Source of the DNA: Brevibacillus_H ginsengisoli
GTDB taxonomy: Bacteria; Bacillota; Bacilli; Brevibacillales; Brevibacillaceae
DNA: 64,000 nt
Direction of reading: 5' to 3'
Assembly: GCF_050113715.1 (NCBI RefSeq)
Contig: NZ_JBNJQR010000002.1
Span: forward strand, 186,001 to 250,000
Shown here: piece after piece, positions 8,868-17,741 of the stretch
Layout of the letters: the number at the start of each line of letters is the position of its first letter
How positions within the stretch are numbered: the first letter of the stretch is position 1
The notes under the pieces: generated by a model
The model's database searches: none
What the model was told of the DNA's origin: nothing
Seen by the model: the letters and a program-made list of their open reading frames with translations, nothing else
Translations under genes and position numbers: made by a program

Positions 8868-9851
8868 TTAAGGATTTAACAAGCCATGTTCGATAAGCCG
8901 TTCAATAATGTATTGGGCACGATTCCGATACGAGTGCTGTAGTATTGCTTCAGGGGCTCTTTTACGAATTTCAAGGCGACGTTTTGGGTGAGTGAGGTAG
9001 TAATTGATTTGGTTGAGAGTCTGTCTTGGAGAGGCGGAAGTGATCAGGTGTACGCCCGAATGAAATTGCTGTTGAATAGCTGGTGTATCAAGGGTAAGCA
9101 TAAGTCCTCCCGCAGCCAAAATTTCATAGGTCCTCTGGCTTACTTGATCCATTCGGTTCTGCAATCCAATCACGATGTCAGCAGAATTATATACGTGGTT
9201 GGTTGCTTTGTACGGGATTTTTCCGTGAAGCCACCCCATTGGAATGTGAACGCCTAGAAATCGCTCTGCATTCTTCCATCCTTCTCCCCAAAAGTCCACC
9301 CGGATTTTTCTCTTCAGCAAAGGCTTTACCAACACCTTCAGAGATTTTAACCTTTCGTTGCCCTCCATACCAAACGTATAGGCTTGCGCGTTAGCGACCA
9401 CGGCGATTCTTCGTTTATACTTCTTATTTTGATTTGTCGGGTAATGAATGCCCGAAGAATATCCAAAGTCTAAATAGTCAGCGTGAAACCCAAGAGACCT
9501 GTATAGATCAACGGTTTGAGACGAAATCGTAAATATATAATCAGGCTGCATGGTTTGTACTAAAGGAATACAGAAGCTGTGGGTGTGTATGGGGTCCTCG
9601 ACTGACCAATAAATGTGCGGAATGCCTCGTAGTTTTACTTGGTTTCGGATCCATTCTTTTGAAATTCTTGACGTTTCTCTGCTCCACCCTTGTGTAACGA
9701 CTAAATCCGGAGAATAATCATCTATCATTTTGGCTAAATCATTTTCGTTTGTTAGTCGGCCAGAAATTTTAACATTGTGGGAAAGTTCTTGAAAGCCTTG
9801 GGAGAGAGTATGTTGCAACTTATAATTACTATCAATGAATAAGACCCTCAT
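8868..9851 (-). CDS. CgeB-family glycosyltransferase-like protein (paralogue without LysM)
   Basis: A 327-residue protein aligned along its length with the first 330 residues of the 7553-8860 product: MRVLFIDSN start, DLVVTQGWS, HIYWSVEDP, VVANAQAYTFG, VDFWGEGW, SADIVIGLQNR and TYEILAAGGLMLT recur at the same spacing. The LysM tail and basic linker are absent. It is convergent with its paralogue, with only 7 bases between the two stops, which suggests an inverted duplication. Role as for the paralogue: probable nucleotide-sugar-dependent transfer on the spore or cell surface, inferred from CgeB. Confidence 0.82.
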   Translation of the reverse strand: MRVLFIDSNYKLQHTLSQGFQELSHNVKISGRLTNENDLAKMIDDYSPDLVVTQGWSRETSRISKEWIRNQVKLRGIPHIYWSVEDPIHTHSFCIPLVQTMQPDYIFTISSQTVDLYRSLGFHADYLDFGYSSGIHYPTNQNKKYKRRIAVVANAQAYTFGMEGNERLKSLKVLVKPLLKRKIRVDFWGEGWKNAERFLGVHIPMGWLHGKIPYKATNHVYNSADIVIGLQNRMDQVSQRTYEILAAGGLMLTLDTPAIQQQFHSGVHLITSASPRQTLNQINYYLTHPKRRLEIRKRAPEAILQHSYRNRAQYIIERLIEHGLLNP

Positions 9852-9985
9852 GTCAGGTTTTCCCCCTCGAAGCGTGCTGATTTATTCTTTCTATTCACCT
9901 TCGGAAAAAAGGGTTCTGAGCAAATCATCATATTCTAATCCTCTAGAAGTGTTAAGGAGAGGTGTGAAGGAAGGTGGGTACGCCG

Positions 9986-10699
9986 ATGAAAACGGATGGT
10001 GTTACCATCATTACATGTACGAATAAACCATATTACATGGATAATATTTTTGATAATTATCATAAACAACTTTGGGATAAGAAAGAACTGATTATCATCT
10101 TAAATAGAGATGATTTTGATTTGAATGAATGGACCATAAAAGCAAGCGGCTATCCAGATGTATCTGTTTTCCAGCTCGAGTCTTCTATAAGCTTGGGTCG
10201 ATGCCTGAACTTCGGAGTAGAAAAAAGCAAATATCCGTACATTGCCAAGTTTGACGATGACGACTTTTATTCACCTTACTACCTGAGATCCTCAATACGA
10301 GCATTTAATAGAACCAAAGCGGACATCGTAGGCAAACGATCGTATTACACTTTTTTTGAGGAAGACAAAGCGTTATACATCCGATTTCCGAATAGAGAGA
10401 GGTCTTATCAAAAGAGGGTAGCGGGTGCGACCATCATGTTCAAAAAGAAAGTGTTTAAGCAAGTATCTTTTAGAGATGTGACGCTTGGTGAAGATTATCA
10501 CTTCCTAAATGATTGCAGGAGAAAGGGATTTAAAATATATTCAACCAATCGGTACAATTACGTGTCGATCAGGAGAAGTGACCCTAGCTATCATACATGG
10601 ATCCCAACAAAAGAATATATTCGCGGAACAGGAAAATTCGTCGCGTATACGGACGATTTTTACAAATACTCGGTAAGACCTATATCGAGGATGTCTTAA
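9986..10699 (+). CDS. GT2-like glycosyltransferase
   Basis: The ATG at 9986 lies 7 bases after AAGGTGGG. The 237-residue product begins with the GT-A nucleotide-binding strand VTIITCTNKP and has an acidic metal-binding cluster FDDDDF (about residues 88-93, the DxD motif), GATIMFKK and LGEDYHF, which matches the catalytic-base region of family 2 glycosyltransferases. There is no membrane segment, so it acts in the cytoplasm or mother cell. It is divergent from the CgeB paralogue at 9851 (134-base gap). B. subtilis cge loci also pair CgeB with a GT2-like CgeD, so a surface-glycan role is a reasonable inference. Confidence 0.82.
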   Translation: MKTDGVTIITCTNKPYYMDNIFDNYHKQLWDKKELIIILNRDDFDLNEWTIKASGYPDVSVFQLESSISLGRCLNFGVEKSKYPYIAKFDDDDFYSPYYLRSSIRAFNRTKADIVGKRSYYTFFEEDKALYIRFPNRERSYQKRVAGATIMFKKKVFKQVSFRDVTLGEDYHFLNDCRRKGFKIYSTNRYNYVSIRRSDPSYHTWIPTKEYIRGTGKFVAYTDDFYKYSVRPISRMS

Positions 10700-10713
10700 G
10701 AGACCAACAAGAG

Positions 10714-10739
10714 CTGATAGATGATCTATCAGTTTTTTT
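10714..10739 (+). terminator. Rho-independent terminator after the GT2-like gene
   Basis: Stem CTGATAGA/TCTATCAG (10714-10721 and 10725-10732) with a 3-base loop, then seven T. Confidence 0.9.
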
Positions 10740-10795
10740 GTTTTATGATCTCCCTCTTTATCCATTATCTACATAGGAATGACGATTGCTAAATG

Positions 10796-10804
10796 TGCTA
10801 TACT
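10796..10804 (+). promoter_or_regulatory. Extended -10 promoter candidate for the FtsH-like operon
   Basis: TGC TATACT at 10796-10804 fits an extended -10 element. No good -35 hexamer lies at 17 bases. It is 69 bases before the ATG at 10873 and just downstream of a terminator. Confidence 0.4.
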
Positions 10805-10872
10805 TAAAAACGTCCCGAAATGATAGATGAAAATCTATACGAATGGTATACAAATAGAAAGGGGAGTATTTC

Positions 10873-11403
10873 ATGCAATTGCGTAAGGCACCGATTCTTA
10901 TATCATTGCTGGTTACGATGGCTCTCCTGTTTGGCGGTTGGTTTTTATATCAAAAGGTAGAAGTAGAAGAACCAATTCGTACTGAAATATCAGGAATGAC
11001 GTCAGCGACACTGGCAGATTTACAGATCAATAAAGATCAGATATTGATTAAATTGACAGTGACCAATCCGGACAAGTTTCCTGCAGAATATATGGATTTA
11101 CAGAACTATATCGCTCAAGATATTACCAATAAAAAGGTGGAAGTCGATCTGACTAACCAGAATCCTGCGTTAAAACAGATCTGGATGGATGGTACTTTCG
11201 CGTTTACCGAAGCATTAGATCTTCGAGAATACAGCAAGATCCCTCAGCTTGTTAGCGATTGGAAAGTGAAAAACCACTTGGACAATGCGTCCACCGCTAT
11301 GGATCAGAACAACATCTATGTCTTCTTGAAACGTGGATCTGAAGAATACTATACAATCGTTCCGCGCAATACCACAGATGGAGAGGTGAGCGCGCGTGGG
11401 TAA
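10873..11403 (+). CDS. Membrane-anchored extracytoplasmic protein, partner candidate of the FtsH-like protease
   Basis: The ATG at 10873 follows AAAGGGGAG. The 176-residue product has one N-terminal membrane segment (ILISLLVTMALLFGGWFLY, about residues 8-26) and an outward domain of about 145 residues that alternates hydrophobic strands and Lys/Asp. No known family is recognised. Its last 8 bases overlap the start of the FtsH-like gene, so the two are translationally coupled. Because that protease lacks the domain FtsH normally has between its two membrane segments, this protein may supply a separate periplasm-side module; this is inference. Confidence 0.75.
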   Translation: MQLRKAPILISLLVTMALLFGGWFLYQKVEVEEPIRTEISGMTSATLADLQINKDQILIKLTVTNPDKFPAEYMDLQNYIAQDITNKKVEVDLTNQNPALKQIWMDGTFAFTEALDLREYSKIPQLVSDWKVKNHLDNASTAMDQNNIYVFLKRGSEEYYTIVPRNTTDGEVSARG

Positions 11404-12901
11404 AGAAATATTGTACGGGGTCGTCCCGGCAGTTATCATTTTTCTATTGTATTTAGGAATTAACATTGGTCCTTTCTTGTTGTTTGCAGCTGTTTTGGCA
11501 GGTCTGTACTTTTTGGTGTCTCGTCAAGGAGGGATTGGTGCCACAGCCAAGAATGGTCGTAAAGGCAAGCATACGGTTCCCAAGACGGATATGACGTTTG
11601 CCGATATTGGCGGACAAGAGCGTGCAAAGAATGAGCTGAAGGAGGCTCTTGATTTTCTGGTTCAAAAAGACAAAATTAACCATTACGGAATTCGTCCGAT
11701 GAAGGGTGTGCTCTTAACTGGACCTCCTGGAACGGGCAAAACCTTGATGGCAAAAGCGGCAGCCAATTATACGAATTCAGCTTTTCTTGCGGCTTCCGGT
11801 TCACAATTCGTGGAGATGTATGTAGGGGTTGGTGCCCAGCGGATCCGTGAGTTGTTTCGTGAAGTGAAGACGATGGCTGAACGGAATGGACAGGATTCGG
11901 GGATTATTTTCATCGACGAGATCGATGTAATTGGTGGAAAACGTGAAGGCAATCAACAGCGAGAGTACGATCAGACGTTGAACCAATTGCTGACGGAGAT
12001 GGACGGTATTCAGACGGAAGAGAAGCCGCGAATCCTCTTGATCGCAGCTACCAACCGTAAGGATATGCTTGATTCCGCTTTACTTCGTCCTGGCCGCTTT
12101 GACCGTCACATCGTTGTGGATTTGCCTGATAAAAAAGCGCGTGAACAAATCCTGCAAATTCACACCAAAAACAAGCCGATTTCTCAAGAAGTTACAATCG
12201 GGAATGTTGCTCAGGAGACCTTTGGATTCTCCGGCGCACAGTTGGAGAGCGTTGCCAATGAAGCAGCCATCTATGCGATGCGTGAGCAGTCTGATGTCAT
12301 TTTGTCAAGCCACTTCTCCATGGCTGTTGATAAAGTGATGATGGGTGAGAAGAGTGACCGCGAAGCGACGGGCGATGAGAAAAAACGCGTTGCCCTTCAC
12401 GAATTAGGCCATGCGATCATCAGTGAACAGGTACGTCCAGGTTCAGTCTCTCAAGTTACCCTTAGCCCGCGTGGTCAAGCGCTCGGTTATGTTCGACAGA
12501 ATCCAATGGAGGATCGCTACCTGTATACGAAGGAAGCGTTGGAGAAACAAATCATGGTTAGCCTCGGAGGAGCCGTAGCCGAAGAAATTTACTACGGTGG
12601 CCGAAGCACAGGCTCTCGCAATGACTTTGAACAAGCGTTGGGTATGGCGCACGAGATTGTAAAAAGCGGTATGTCCAAGCTTGGGATCATTCACGTCGAC
12701 TATATCGATAAAAATCAAATTCATGAAGAAGTGAATCAGACGCTGGAAGAGCTTCTGACAAGAACAAGAGAAGTTCTCAAGCAATACGATGATGTATTCA
12801 AAAATAGTTTGCATATTCTATTGGAGCAAGAGGTACTCAGCGGAGATCAATTCCGTGAGATGCTTCAAAAAATCCAGCTTACAGAAGAACTAGTAGGATA
12901 A
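11396..12901 (+). CDS. FtsH-like membrane AAA zinc metalloprotease with shortened N-terminus
   Basis: The GTG at 11396 has GGAGAGGTGAG just before it. The 501-residue product has two adjacent membrane segments (about residues 5-22 and 25-42) with almost nothing between them, then an AAA module: GPPGTGKT (109-116), Walker B IIFIDEID (170-177) and second region of homology LRPGRFDR. The protease domain keeps HELGH (His335-His339) and the downstream NDFEQA acidic ligand. All catalytic motifs are intact, so it should be an active ATP-dependent protease. Standard FtsH is 600-650 residues with a roughly 75-residue external domain between the two membrane segments. This is therefore a paralogue, probably specialised, coupled to the gene upstream. 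Confidence 0.9.
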   Translation: MGKEILYGVVPAVIIFLLYLGINIGPFLLFAAVLAGLYFLVSRQGGIGATAKNGRKGKHTVPKTDMTFADIGGQERAKNELKEALDFLVQKDKINHYGIRPMKGVLLTGPPGTGKTLMAKAAANYTNSAFLAASGSQFVEMYVGVGAQRIRELFREVKTMAERNGQDSGIIFIDEIDVIGGKREGNQQREYDQTLNQLLTEMDGIQTEEKPRILLIAATNRKDMLDSALLRPGRFDRHIVVDLPDKKAREQILQIHTKNKPISQEVTIGNVAQETFGFSGAQLESVANEAAIYAMREQSDVILSSHFSMAVDKVMMGEKSDREATGDEKKRVALHELGHAIISEQVRPGSVSQVTLSPRGQALGYVRQNPMEDRYLYTKEALEKQIMVSLGGAVAEEIYYGGRSTGSRNDFEQALGMAHEIVKSGMSKLGIIHVDYIDKNQIHEEVNQTLEELLTRTREVLKQYDDVFKNSLHILLEQEVLSGDQFREMLQKIQLTEELVG

Positions 12902-12916
12902 TTCCTGCTAGTTTTT
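12888..12916 (+). terminator. Rho-independent terminator overlapping the FtsH-like stop codon
   Basis: Stem AACTAGTAGGA/TCCTGCTAGTT with one T:G pair (12888-12898 and 12903-12913) followed by T. The stop codon lies in the loop. Confidence 0.85.
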
Positions 12917-13007
12917 TATTTTCTCCGAAACTTGTGCCAACTATATGGGTGAATGAATATGCTACATATGACATGAACAGGAGAATTGGAAAAGGAAGGG
13001 AACCAAA

Positions 13008-16000
13008 ATGGCCAAACCACAGCGAAGAAGAAAGAAGCTAAGCCAAGAGCCAGCCAATTTGTTTGAATCAGAAGTGTATCAGCCTCAGCTTGAGTGGCTA
13101 TCAGATAATGATCAAATACCGCTCAGGGAAACGGCTTCGAACAACGTAAAATCATATCCTCCATTGCGTTCGGTACCAATGGAGTCTACTCATCAGGAGT
13201 CGACCGCATCCAAAGAGACACACTCACCTCGTGAAGATGCGCCTTCGAAAGAGACGAAAATTACAAACCAGAAGAAATTCACCAAAGTCGTCAATGAACG
13301 AAAAGAAGAGTTTCCTACCGCCACTTCCGTCATATACACAGATGATTTGATGGATCAGTCCATAACAACGGAGAAGATTGCCAATCGTTCCATCACCGCA
13401 AGCAAAATTAAACATGGAAGCGTGGAAAGGGAACTGATTCAAGATTATGCGATTGATCATACGAAGCTGGCTAATCACTCGGTAACCTCCAGTAAAATTG
13501 CGCCATATTCCATCGGAGAAGAGCATATCGCGAATCAGGCAATCTCTGGAGAGAAACTGCAGGACCGATCCATCCACGGCAGTAAACTGATGAACAATAG
13601 TATCACGTCGGATAAGCTAGCAGATAAAACGATTGATTCGATCAAAATAGCTGAGGGCTCTATCCAATCCAGACACATACATGATCAAGCCATTACATCT
13701 GAATTGATTCAAGATCAGGCAATTGTCTCTGAAAAGATTAAATACGGATCCATTCAATCGAACAATATAGCCAATGGTGCCATTAATTCCGTCAAGCTGT
13801 CGGATGGTGCTGTGACATCGTCCAAGTTGAGAGATGGTGTCATCACGTCAGAGAAGCTTGGTGACGAGGTTATTGGCGCACATCACTTACAACTGCATGT
13901 CATTCAAAACAAGCATTTAGCTGAAGGGGCTGTTCTAGGCGAAAATATTGCGTTTGATCAGGTTAGTGGAGAGCACTTGAAAGAAGAAATAATCGACACC
14001 AGCCACTTAAGCAGTGAAGCTGTTACGGCAGAAAAAATCGCCAATAACGCGATTACTAGCCAGCACCTTCAAGATCAATCGATTGTCTCTTCAAAAATTT
14101 CACGTGAAGCGATCAGCGATATTCATTTGCAGCCTTTTTCGATTCAAACCAGGCATTTACACGATTATTTAATCACGAATAAAAAAATCGGTGACCAGCA
14201 AGTAACTGAATCCAAGATAGCGGATGCGTCAATCACGACCGCCAAAATTGCGGAGCAAAGCATTGCATCACAACATATCGGGCTCGATATGATTCAAACC
14301 GAACATATTCAAGATAGCTCCATCACCGCAGCCAAGCTGGCGAAGCGGAGCGTCGAGCAGGCTCATCTCAAGGATCGAATTATAGACCGTCAACATATCA
14401 GTGAAGCGGCTGTACAGACGAATCATTTGGCGGAGCAGTCCATTACAGCCTCCAAGCTTGCTTCAGAGTCAGTTTCAACCGATAAATTGACGGGTTCCGC
14501 CGTTACAAGCAGCAAATTATCGGATTACTCCGTCACTTCGTCCAAAATTGCCAACGAAGCGGTAAAGAATCATCACATCGCTACCGGTGCAATCAGTAAA
14601 GAAAAGATTGGGGACAAAGTGATTTTTGGTCAACATCTTGCAACCAACTCGATTTCCACTGAACATCTGCAAGAAAAGGTTGTCGGGACGGTACATCTGA
14701 TGAACGAGGCCGTAACATCCGAAAAAATCGCCGAAGAGAGCATTAAAGCAGCCCATCTGCAGCTCAAAAGCATACGTCACGAGCATCTCGGGCTAGATTC
14801 TGTTCAAAGTAGAAATATCCAGCAAGGAGCCATTACTGCTGATCATATTGAGCCGTTTTCCATTACAAACAAACACATCTGCTCTGAAGCAATAACGAGA
14901 GACAAGATTGGTGAACTGGAAGTCATGAACAAACATCTTGCCAATCATTCAGTGTCGTCTCTCAAAATTATGAATGAAGCGATTGAAGAGAACCATCTAA
15001 AGCCATTCGTGATTCAAAGCCAACATCTAGCAAACGAAAGTGTTACTTATGAAAAAGTGGGGAAACAGCAAATTCAAGGATATCATCTAGCTGAAGCCGC
15101 CATTACAGCTGATAAAGTTGCTGACGGCAGCATTCTCTCCCACCATATTCAGGGTGGGGCCATTACCACTTCTCATCTCTCTGATTACAGTGTGAGCAAG
15201 GAGAAAATCGATGATGACTCAATCACGACTGAGAAAATCATTAATTACTCCATTACAGCTGAGAAAATCGCCTATGGCGCAGTAACGACGGAAAAAATAA
15301 CCGACGACTCGATCACAACCGAAAAAATCGCTTCGGCTTCGGTAACCAAAGAGAAAATTGCTGACGCTTCTGTCACCACGGAAAAAATCGCCGAAGATTC
15401 CGTAACAACTGAGAAATTGATAGACGCTTCTGTTTCTACAGAGAAAATGGCAAATTCGTCAGTAACGACGGAGAAAATCGCCGATGTGGCGATTACCTCA
15501 GAAAAAATTGGCAACACAGCCATTACGACAGAGAAAATCGCTGACGGTTCAGTAACGACGGAGAAATTGGCGAGTGCTTCGGTTACCTCCAAAAAGATCG
15601 CAGAAGGCTCAATTACTACCGAGAAAATCGCGGAAGACGCGGTAACGACGAATAAAATCATCGATGGAGCGATCACCTCAGACAAATTGTTAGATGCTTC
15701 CATCACGGCAGCGAAAATTTCGGATGCCTCCATTACGTCAGGTAAAATTGCCAATACCGCTGTCACGACCAAGAAGATTGCCAATGCAGCCATCACCACG
15801 GAAAAACTTTTTGACGGGTCCATCACTAGCGAAAAAATCGCAAATAACAGTGTAAATTCAGGTAAAATAGCTAACTCCGCAGTGATAACCGACAAGATTG
15901 CCGACGAAGCAGTGACGACAAAAAAGCTAATGGACGCTTCTGTAACGACAAAGAAACTGACCAATTTATCCATTACCGCAGACAAATTGGCGGAGGCTTC

Positions 16001-17540
16001 TATTACAACGCCAAAGATCGCCAATACTTCCATCACAACAGATAAACTGACTGACAAATCTGTAACGGAAGATAAATTGGCGGATGCATCGGTAACAACC
16101 GATAAACTCGTGGATACTTCTGTGATTACAGATAAAATCGCTTTTGCCGCTGTTACGACCGAAAGGATTTCTGATCAAGCCATCACTACAGAGAAGCTCT
16201 TTCAGTCAGCGGTCACAACCGACAAGATTGCCAATGCTTCTGTGACAAGCGAAAAAATCTCTGAAGCAGCCATCACTGTTCATAAAATTGCGGAAGACGC
16301 GGTTGCTACTGATAAAATCGCTGACACAGCAGTGACAACAGAAAAAATCGCCGATGCGGCTATCACCAAAGAGAAAATTGCGGATGGTTCCATTTCTTCA
16401 GATAAAATCGCCGATGCCGCTGTAACAACTGTCAATATCTCGAATTTCGCGGTATCCACGAAAAAAATCGCCGATGCCTCCGTCACAAGTGAAAAAATAG
16501 CGGACGCGGCGATCACGACCGAAAAAATTGCCGATGCTGACGTTACAACCGAGAAAATCGCGAACTCATCGATTACGACCAGGAAACTGGCCAATGCCTC
16601 TGTTTCAACCGATAAGTTAGCGGATTCGTCTGTCGTGTCTGAAAAACTTGCCAACGCTTCGATCACAACCGATAAAGTTGCCAATGCTGCCATCACGACT
16701 GAGAAAATTGCCGATTCTTCCATCGAACCAAAGAAGCTTACTTTCTCACCCGTAACCACAACAAGTGGAGAAAGCCGGAATTTACAACAGTGTGGAATTG
16801 TACCTTTTACGATGGAAAACAAAAAACAATCGCTTCAGATAGAAGTTCAATTCCCAGAACCATATGCAACGAACCAGTATGTGATTGTTGCAACGACCAA
16901 TTCTCCTTCTTGCCATGTCTCGATCCACACATTGAACCGTACACGCGCGATTTTATCCATTGATCGGTATATTGCAAGTGGTCTCGTGAACGGCGTGGTT
17001 CATTGGATTTCCATGGGAGAGAAATTATTAAACCCGTTAGAAATTAATGAATCAACCATGGAAACGGCCAATACTCATGCGCAGGATCCAACCTCTGTGG
17101 AAACAATCCGTCAAGTGGTCGACGATACAATAAATGAAGTAATTACAGAAAGCGCTATTGATGAAGTTGAAGTTGTAGAGGAAATTGACGGGGAGATGGA
17201 AGTAGTAGAACCACTTAGCGAAGTTGAAGAGGTGGAAGCAATTGAGGAAGAAGTGGATGAGGTACACGAATCCGCAGAGTCCATCGTCCATCAGCTCGAG
17301 GAAGTCAATGATCTAACAGAAGGATTGGTGGATAAACTAACGGTTGAACTAATAGATGAATGTACCGATGAAGTTACGGTTGAAATAACAGTTGCAATAA
17401 CAGATGCAATAACAGGTGAAGAACCCGAAGACGATAGCGACCATTTTTTCGATGAATTTGAAGGGAACTGGGACGATAACGATGAGATTGAAGATGAGCC
17501 GAAACAAGAAGCGACAAAAGCGCTAAATCGTTTTGAATGA
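13008..17540 (+). CDS. Giant decapeptide-repeat fibre-like protein (1510 residues)
   Basis: The ATG at 13008 follows AAGGAAGGG. Residues 1-114 are polar and basic. Residues about 115-1244 are a nearly unbroken run of about 113 ten-residue repeats with consensus [IV]-T-T-E-K-I-A-D-A-S. Such repeats occur in phage tail fibres and other beta-helical or trimeric rods. Residues about 1245-1345 form a compact domain (FPEPYATNQYVIV ... VHWISMGE) like the small beta-sandwich heads at fibre tips. The last 165 residues are very acidic. There is no signal peptide or anchor, so release by mother-cell lysis, as for spore coat or exosporium proteins, is plausible. Neighbouring CgeB-like glycosyltransferases support, but do not prove, a spore-surface role. 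A tail fibre is unlikely: no phage genes are near. Confidence 0.85.
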   Translation: MAKPQRRRKKLSQEPANLFESEVYQPQLEWLSDNDQIPLRETASNNVKSYPPLRSVPMESTHQESTASKETHSPREDAPSKETKITNQKKFTKVVNERKEEFPTATSVIYTDDLMDQSITTEKIANRSITASKIKHGSVERELIQDYAIDHTKLANHSVTSSKIAPYSIGEEHIANQAISGEKLQDRSIHGSKLMNNSITSDKLADKTIDSIKIAEGSIQSRHIHDQAITSELIQDQAIVSEKIKYGSIQSNNIANGAINSVKLSDGAVTSSKLRDGVITSEKLGDEVIGAHHLQLHVIQNKHLAEGAVLGENIAFDQVSGEHLKEEIIDTSHLSSEAVTAEKIANNAITSQHLQDQSIVSSKISREAISDIHLQPFSIQTRHLHDYLITNKKIGDQQVTESKIADASITTAKIAEQSIASQHIGLDMIQTEHIQDSSITAAKLAKRSVEQAHLKDRIIDRQHISEAAVQTNHLAEQSITASKLASESVSTDKLTGSAVTSSKLSDYSVTSSKIANEAVKNHHIATGAISKEKIGDKVIFGQHLATNSISTEHLQEKVVGTVHLMNEAVTSEKIAEESIKAAHLQLKSIRHEHLGLDSVQSRNIQQGAITADHIEPFSITNKHICSEAITRDKIGELEVMNKHLANHSVSSLKIMNEAIEENHLKPFVIQSQHLANESVTYEKVGKQQIQGYHLAEAAITADKVADGSILSHHIQGGAITTSHLSDYSVSKEKIDDDSITTEKIINYSITAEKIAYGAVTTEKITDDSITTEKIASASVTKEKIADASVTTEKIAEDSVTTEKLIDASVSTEKMANSSVTTEKIADVAITSEKIGNTAITTEKIADGSVTTEKLASASVTSKKIAEGSITTEKIAEDAVTTNKIIDGAITSDKLLDASITAAKISDASITSGKIANTAVTTKKIANAAITTEKLFDGSITSEKIANNSVNSGKIANSAVITDKIADEAVTTKKLMDASVTTKKLTNLSITADKLAEASITTPKIANTSITTDKLTDKSVTEDKLADASVTTDKLVDTSVITDKIAFAAVTTERISDQAITTEKLFQSAVTTDKIANASVTSEKISEAAITVHKIAEDAVATDKIADTAVTTEKIADAAITKEKIADGSISSDKIADAAVTTVNISNFAVSTKKIADASVTSEKIADAAITTEKIADADVTTEKIANSSITTRKLANASVSTDKLADSSVVSEKLANASITTDKVANAAITTEKIADSSIEPKKLTFSPVTTTSGESRNLQQCGIVPFTMENKKQSLQIEVQFPEPYATNQYVIVATTNSPSCHVSIHTLNRTRAILSIDRYIASGLVNGVVHWISMGEKLLNPLEINESTMETANTHAQDPTSVETIRQVVDDTINEVITESAIDEVEVVEEIDGEMEVVEPLSEVEEVEAIEEEVDEVHESAESIVHQLEEVNDLTEGLVDKLTVELIDECTDEVTVEITVAITDAITGEEPEDDSDHFFDEFEGNWDDNDEIEDEPKQEATKALNRFE
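13350..16741 (+). repeat. 30-base coding repeat array, about 113 units in two zones
   Basis: Units of 30 bases encode the decapeptides. Zone 1 (13350 to about 15200) is diverged and alternates TSEKI-type units with HHL- or QHL-type units. Zone 2 (about 15200-16741) is almost uniform TTEKIADAS. Even in zone 2 synonymous codons differ from unit to unit (AAAATCGCC, AAAATTGCG, AAGATTGCC, AAAATAGCG), so the protein pattern is more conserved than the DNA. Confidence 0.9.
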
Positions 17541-17556
17541 AGGTTAACCAGGACAT

Positions 17557-17616
17557 AACCCGCCATTCTGATTGAAGATTCGTGTTAAAGAATGGCGGGT
17601 TTCTTTTGTTTTGTTT
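17557..17616 (+). terminator. Rho-independent terminator after the repeat protein
   Basis: Perfect 13-bp stem AACCCGCCATTCT/AGAATGGCGGGTT (17557-17569 and 17589-17601) with a 19-base loop and a T-rich tail. Confidence 0.9.
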
Positions 17617-17699
17617 TAGGGGATTACTATACAAAAGAAAGGATGATATGTTAGGCTAATCGTAGTATCATTATCCAGTTGAGGATAAATAGAATACAT

Positions 17700-17722
17700 A
17701 ACAAGTATTATGTTAACTTGTT
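17700..17722 (+). promoter_or_regulatory. Inverted repeat in the aspB leader
   Basis: AACAAGT (17700-17706) and ACTTGTT (17716-17722) form a 7-bp dyad with a 9-base spacer directly before the GAGGGGG ribosome site of aspB. It could be an operator or an RNA hairpin limiting ribosome access; the role is not determined. Confidence 0.35.
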
Positions 17723-17741
17723 GAGGGGGTTCCTTTTTACC

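Noticed and set aside
15272..16057. 261-codon reverse-strand frame inside the repeat gene
   Set aside because: A 30-base period without stops in one reverse frame keeps the antisense frame open; its hydrophobic repeats mirror the sense repeats and it has no ribosome site.
13350..16741. CRISPR-like periodic array
   Set aside because: Period is 30 bases of continuous coding repeat with no distinct spacers, and no cas genes are near.
16280..16822. 180-codon reverse-strand frame inside the repeat gene
   Set aside because: Same periodicity artefact as the previous frame.
13008..17540. Prophage tail fibre
   Set aside because: Repeats resemble tail fibres, but no structural, lysis or integrase genes are near and both flanks are chromosomal genes.
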